Below, piece by piece: positions 21,052 to 23,310 of a stretch of 23,310 nt of DNA. The DNA is taken from positions 1 to 23,310 of the forward strand of contig JALMLS010000043.1 in the NCBI GenBank assembly GCA_038496445.1. Reading direction: 5' to 3'. Under the pieces are notes generated by a model. The model saw only the letters and a program-made list of their open reading frames with translations. It made no database searches and was not told the DNA's origin. Numbering within the stretch: position 1 is the first letter of the stretch; every line of letters starts with the position of its first letter. The translations under genes were made by a program, and so were the position numbers. Source of the DNA: Trichosphaerium sp. ATCC 40318. Taxonomy: Eukaryota > Discosea > Flabellinia > Trichosidae.

Positions 21052-21111
21052 ATAAATTTATGCTCATTAAGTGGAGTTTTTTTTCTTAATTGTAATTAAC
21101 AACAAGCAACA
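21012..21111 (+). promoter_or_regulatory. Short gene A to gene B intergenic with AATAAA
   Basis: Only 60 bp lie between the stop of gene A (21051) and the ATG of gene B (21112). The stretch contains overlapping AATAAA signals (about 21047-21057) and then a T-run. The equivalent minus-strand spacer is 103 bp. This tight spacing suggests one polyadenylation site directly followed by the transposase promoter, or a shared transcript. Confidence 0.45.
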
Positions 21112-23310
21112 ATGGCTAACGTGTATTGTGACGCTTGTAAGACATGGTATACGTGGAGACATTATCATTACAGACACTTAAAATCTAATAAACATACAGC
21201 GGCGACCATAAAGCTAGGTACATGTACAAAATACCTCAAATGTACTTAGTTAATTATAGGAATGGGCAAACGAGGTAGAGACTTTTCTCAAAGAAACAAT
21301 AACATTAGCAAAGCAAAGAAACGGATTAGAACTCATGATATTAATTTGGGAGATTCAGCAAATGCCAGTGAAAGTGTCGACCACCTGCTTGCTTTTAATC
21401 TATATGATACAGATTGTGATGCCAATAGCAATGCAATAAGTCACAGTAGTGACTCTGAAAGTAGTGCGGACAGTGGATTCAATGGCACCGGTGATGAGAG
21501 CAATGAAAGCAGTGTCAGTGACGAGTTTGTGGAACCAATATATTTAAGAAGAGATGACAATACGGAGCTACCATGTACAACTCTTCCACACTTTTTAAGT
21601 GTTGATGGTGAGGCTATGCGCAGTGGTGAGTTAATTGTAACAATTAGTGTAGCATTTAATTTGTTTGTTAAAGAATTCGAACAGTTGTCTGATGAGCAAT
21701 GGAAAAAAGAACAAAAGCCTCCAGATTTTGAGCCAAGTGATGATTTTAACTCTGCCTCTCCTCAACAAAAGCTTGGTTATTTGTTGTTTGCGCTAAAGTT
21801 GGAACACAAACTGTCTTTGGTTTTGTGTAAAAAAATTTTAGAGCTGTTCAATACTGCCTTGGTTCTTTTTGGACTTGACACTAATGGTATGTAACACACC
21901 ACGTTGTGATTATCTCTTATGTTGGCTTTGTTAGGCACTGTGTCTGTTTCTGTAAACACATTGTTGAAAGAAATTGCTACAAAAGTACATTTATCAGACG
22001 TATATGTCTTTGTCCTTGCTTATTGTTTTATACTAGTTTTTGCCTCAATTCCCACCTGAAATAATATCAGTGGACAAGAAAACCAAGTCAGACAAAGTTG
22101 TATACACGACACAAGTTCCTTTTTACTCTCCATCAGAGCATATCAAAAGAGTGTTGTATTATTTGCCCACAAGAAAAAGCATCACTGAATGTATAACTGA
22201 TGGACCAGCCACAATGCACACGCACTATGAAGATGGAACTACGAAAGCAGAGAAGGTATACAAAGGTCCAGAAACTGGAACCAATGTGAAAAAAGTGTTT
22301 GCAGATGTACTTGATGTTTATGAGGCAGACAAAGACAACACTATTTTACTCCCAGGTACACTATACTTATCTTTTGATTGTCTACTCACCGTTAATCAAT
22401 AGCATATATAAGCAAGGATGATTTTACATACGATAAAAAAGACAGTTTGGGGCCTTTGTATATGGTTGTTTGGAATTTACCTAACAGTGCCAGTGCTACT
22501 GGAAAAATGTTGTTGGCTGTGTTACCGAAGTGTTTGCATGAAGAAGATCTATTGGAGCATGTTGTAAATGATTTTTAAAGGTGTACAATGGCATGAGATG
22601 TTACATAAAAAGTGAACAAAAGGTACGTGCCAATTTTATTGTTTTTTTAATTTAATCCAAAAATAGTACTTCACAGTGTATTTGAGGTTGTCTAAGATAT
22701 TGGGTGATTCACCAGGCTCAAATAGATTGATATGTACAAAAATCCTTCATTATTGATCAACTTATGTTACTTTTAGCAATGAGGAGTCCAACATCTCATT
22801 ATCCTTGCCGAATATGTAGAGTGCCAAAAAATGCCTTTCAATTAATTACAGAAGACAATGAGATTGTAACAGCCACAAGAAACACACACCAAATCCTCAC
22901 CATGGCGCATGAACACTCATACAGTGATCACATTAAAGATTGTTTTAGCATTCACAGGCAGGTGAGCAACAAACCACGAATTTAGTTTTACTTTAGATTA
23001 ACTGGTATTTTTTTTTTTTTTAGTCTCCGTTCAGTAAACTGTTGAACCATCACTTTGACTTTTTTTTGGATTCTCCCTATTGTCCATTTCATAACATCAT
23101 ATTGGGTATAGCTAAAAATGTTGGATGCGGCATTGGCTAAAATGCAAGAGCTTCAACAAAGAAACTTTTAAAAAAACTCTAAATCGTAGGATCAAGTATG
23201 TTAGAAAACAAAATACAGGGTTAGGAAAGTATGTACATGTTGTTGACTTGATGTATTGATTCAAAGTCATTTTAGAATGAAGGCAGTGTGGAATAATACA
23301 GGATGTTTAG
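21112..23310 (+). pseudogene. Zinc-finger Tnp2/CACTA-like transposase (gene B), plus copy, partial
   Basis: ATG at 21112. Exons 21112-21217, 21260-21886, 21935-21999, 22037-22355, 22403-22622, 22667-22733, 22777-22961, then 23024 to the window end. The first exon encodes a C2H2-type finger (VYCDACKTWY..H....H). Exon 2 has a Ser/Asp-rich acidic stretch. Then come DDFTYDKKDSLGPLY, ILGDSPG, PCRICRV and CPFHNIILGIAK, parallel to the minus copy. Exon 6 is 67 nt in both copies. Exon 5 is 220 nt against 221 nt: a one-base loss near 22576 (VVNDF then TAA) shifts the frame. A second stop, TAA at 23138-23140, follows GIG, where the other copy is open. The gene is therefore probably dead, although gene A beside it is intact. 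The 3' part is outside the window. Confidence 0.78.

Noticed and set aside
1-23310. tRNA, rRNA, CRISPR array, bacterial operon or viral genes
   Set aside because: None seen: no cloverleaf with A/B boxes, no conserved rRNA sequence, no regularly spaced direct repeats with unique spacers, and no capsid or polymerase motifs.

Overview
The window is nuclear DNA of a eukaryote. It is AT-rich, its genes are broken by many short introns (about 36-90 nt), the signals near genes are TATA- and AATAAA-like, and there is no bacterial ribosome-binding or operon logic. Compact introns, Tnp2-type transposons and an IPT/CSL-like plus ankyrin gene fit an early-diverging fungus or another small-genome opisthokont. 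I cannot name the organism. All gene models were spliced by hand from reading phase and from homology between copies inside the window.

Layout: (1) 1-7518 is a very large inverted repeat. Two almost identical arms of about 3.4 kb (1-3381 and 4138-7518) face each other across a 756-bp unique loop. Each arm carries most of a Tnp2/CACTA-like transposase gene interrupted by a 929-bp non-autonomous element, which itself holds a tiny TATA/ORF/AATAAA unit. (2) 7518-10438, minus strand: the 5' end of that transposase gene (from 7930) and, upstream of it, a damaged gene of unknown function (gene A). A 132-bp MITE (10439-10570) sits exactly where gene A loses its 5' end. (3) 10727-12564, minus: an intact-looking 7-exon orphan gene. 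(4) 12600-15150: a 97-bp tandem repeat, then 15-bp minisatellite arrays that read as (E/D/N)APTT on the minus strand, organised as two 0.85-kb blocks with an offset of about 1.31 kb. (5) 15230-17440, minus: an ankyrin-repeat gene preceded by exons that resemble the beta-trefoil/IPT part of CSL (RBP-J/Su(H)) proteins. (6) 17441-18157: no gene seen. (7) 18158-23310, plus: a second, diverged copy of the gene A + transposase pair. Here gene A is complete (15 exons, 723 codons) while the transposase is decayed and runs off the window.

The central biological unit is therefore a two-gene transposon: an uncharacterised gene A placed about 60-100 bp upstream of, and in the same orientation as, a zinc-finger Tnp2-like transposase (gene B). 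Two diverged copies point away from each other, one in the first 10.4 kb on the minus strand and one in the last 5 kb on the plus strand. The copies keep gene order, intron positions and, for several exons, exon lengths. That suggests gene A is a real functional partner of the transposase. Splice donors are strikingly rich in GTAC.
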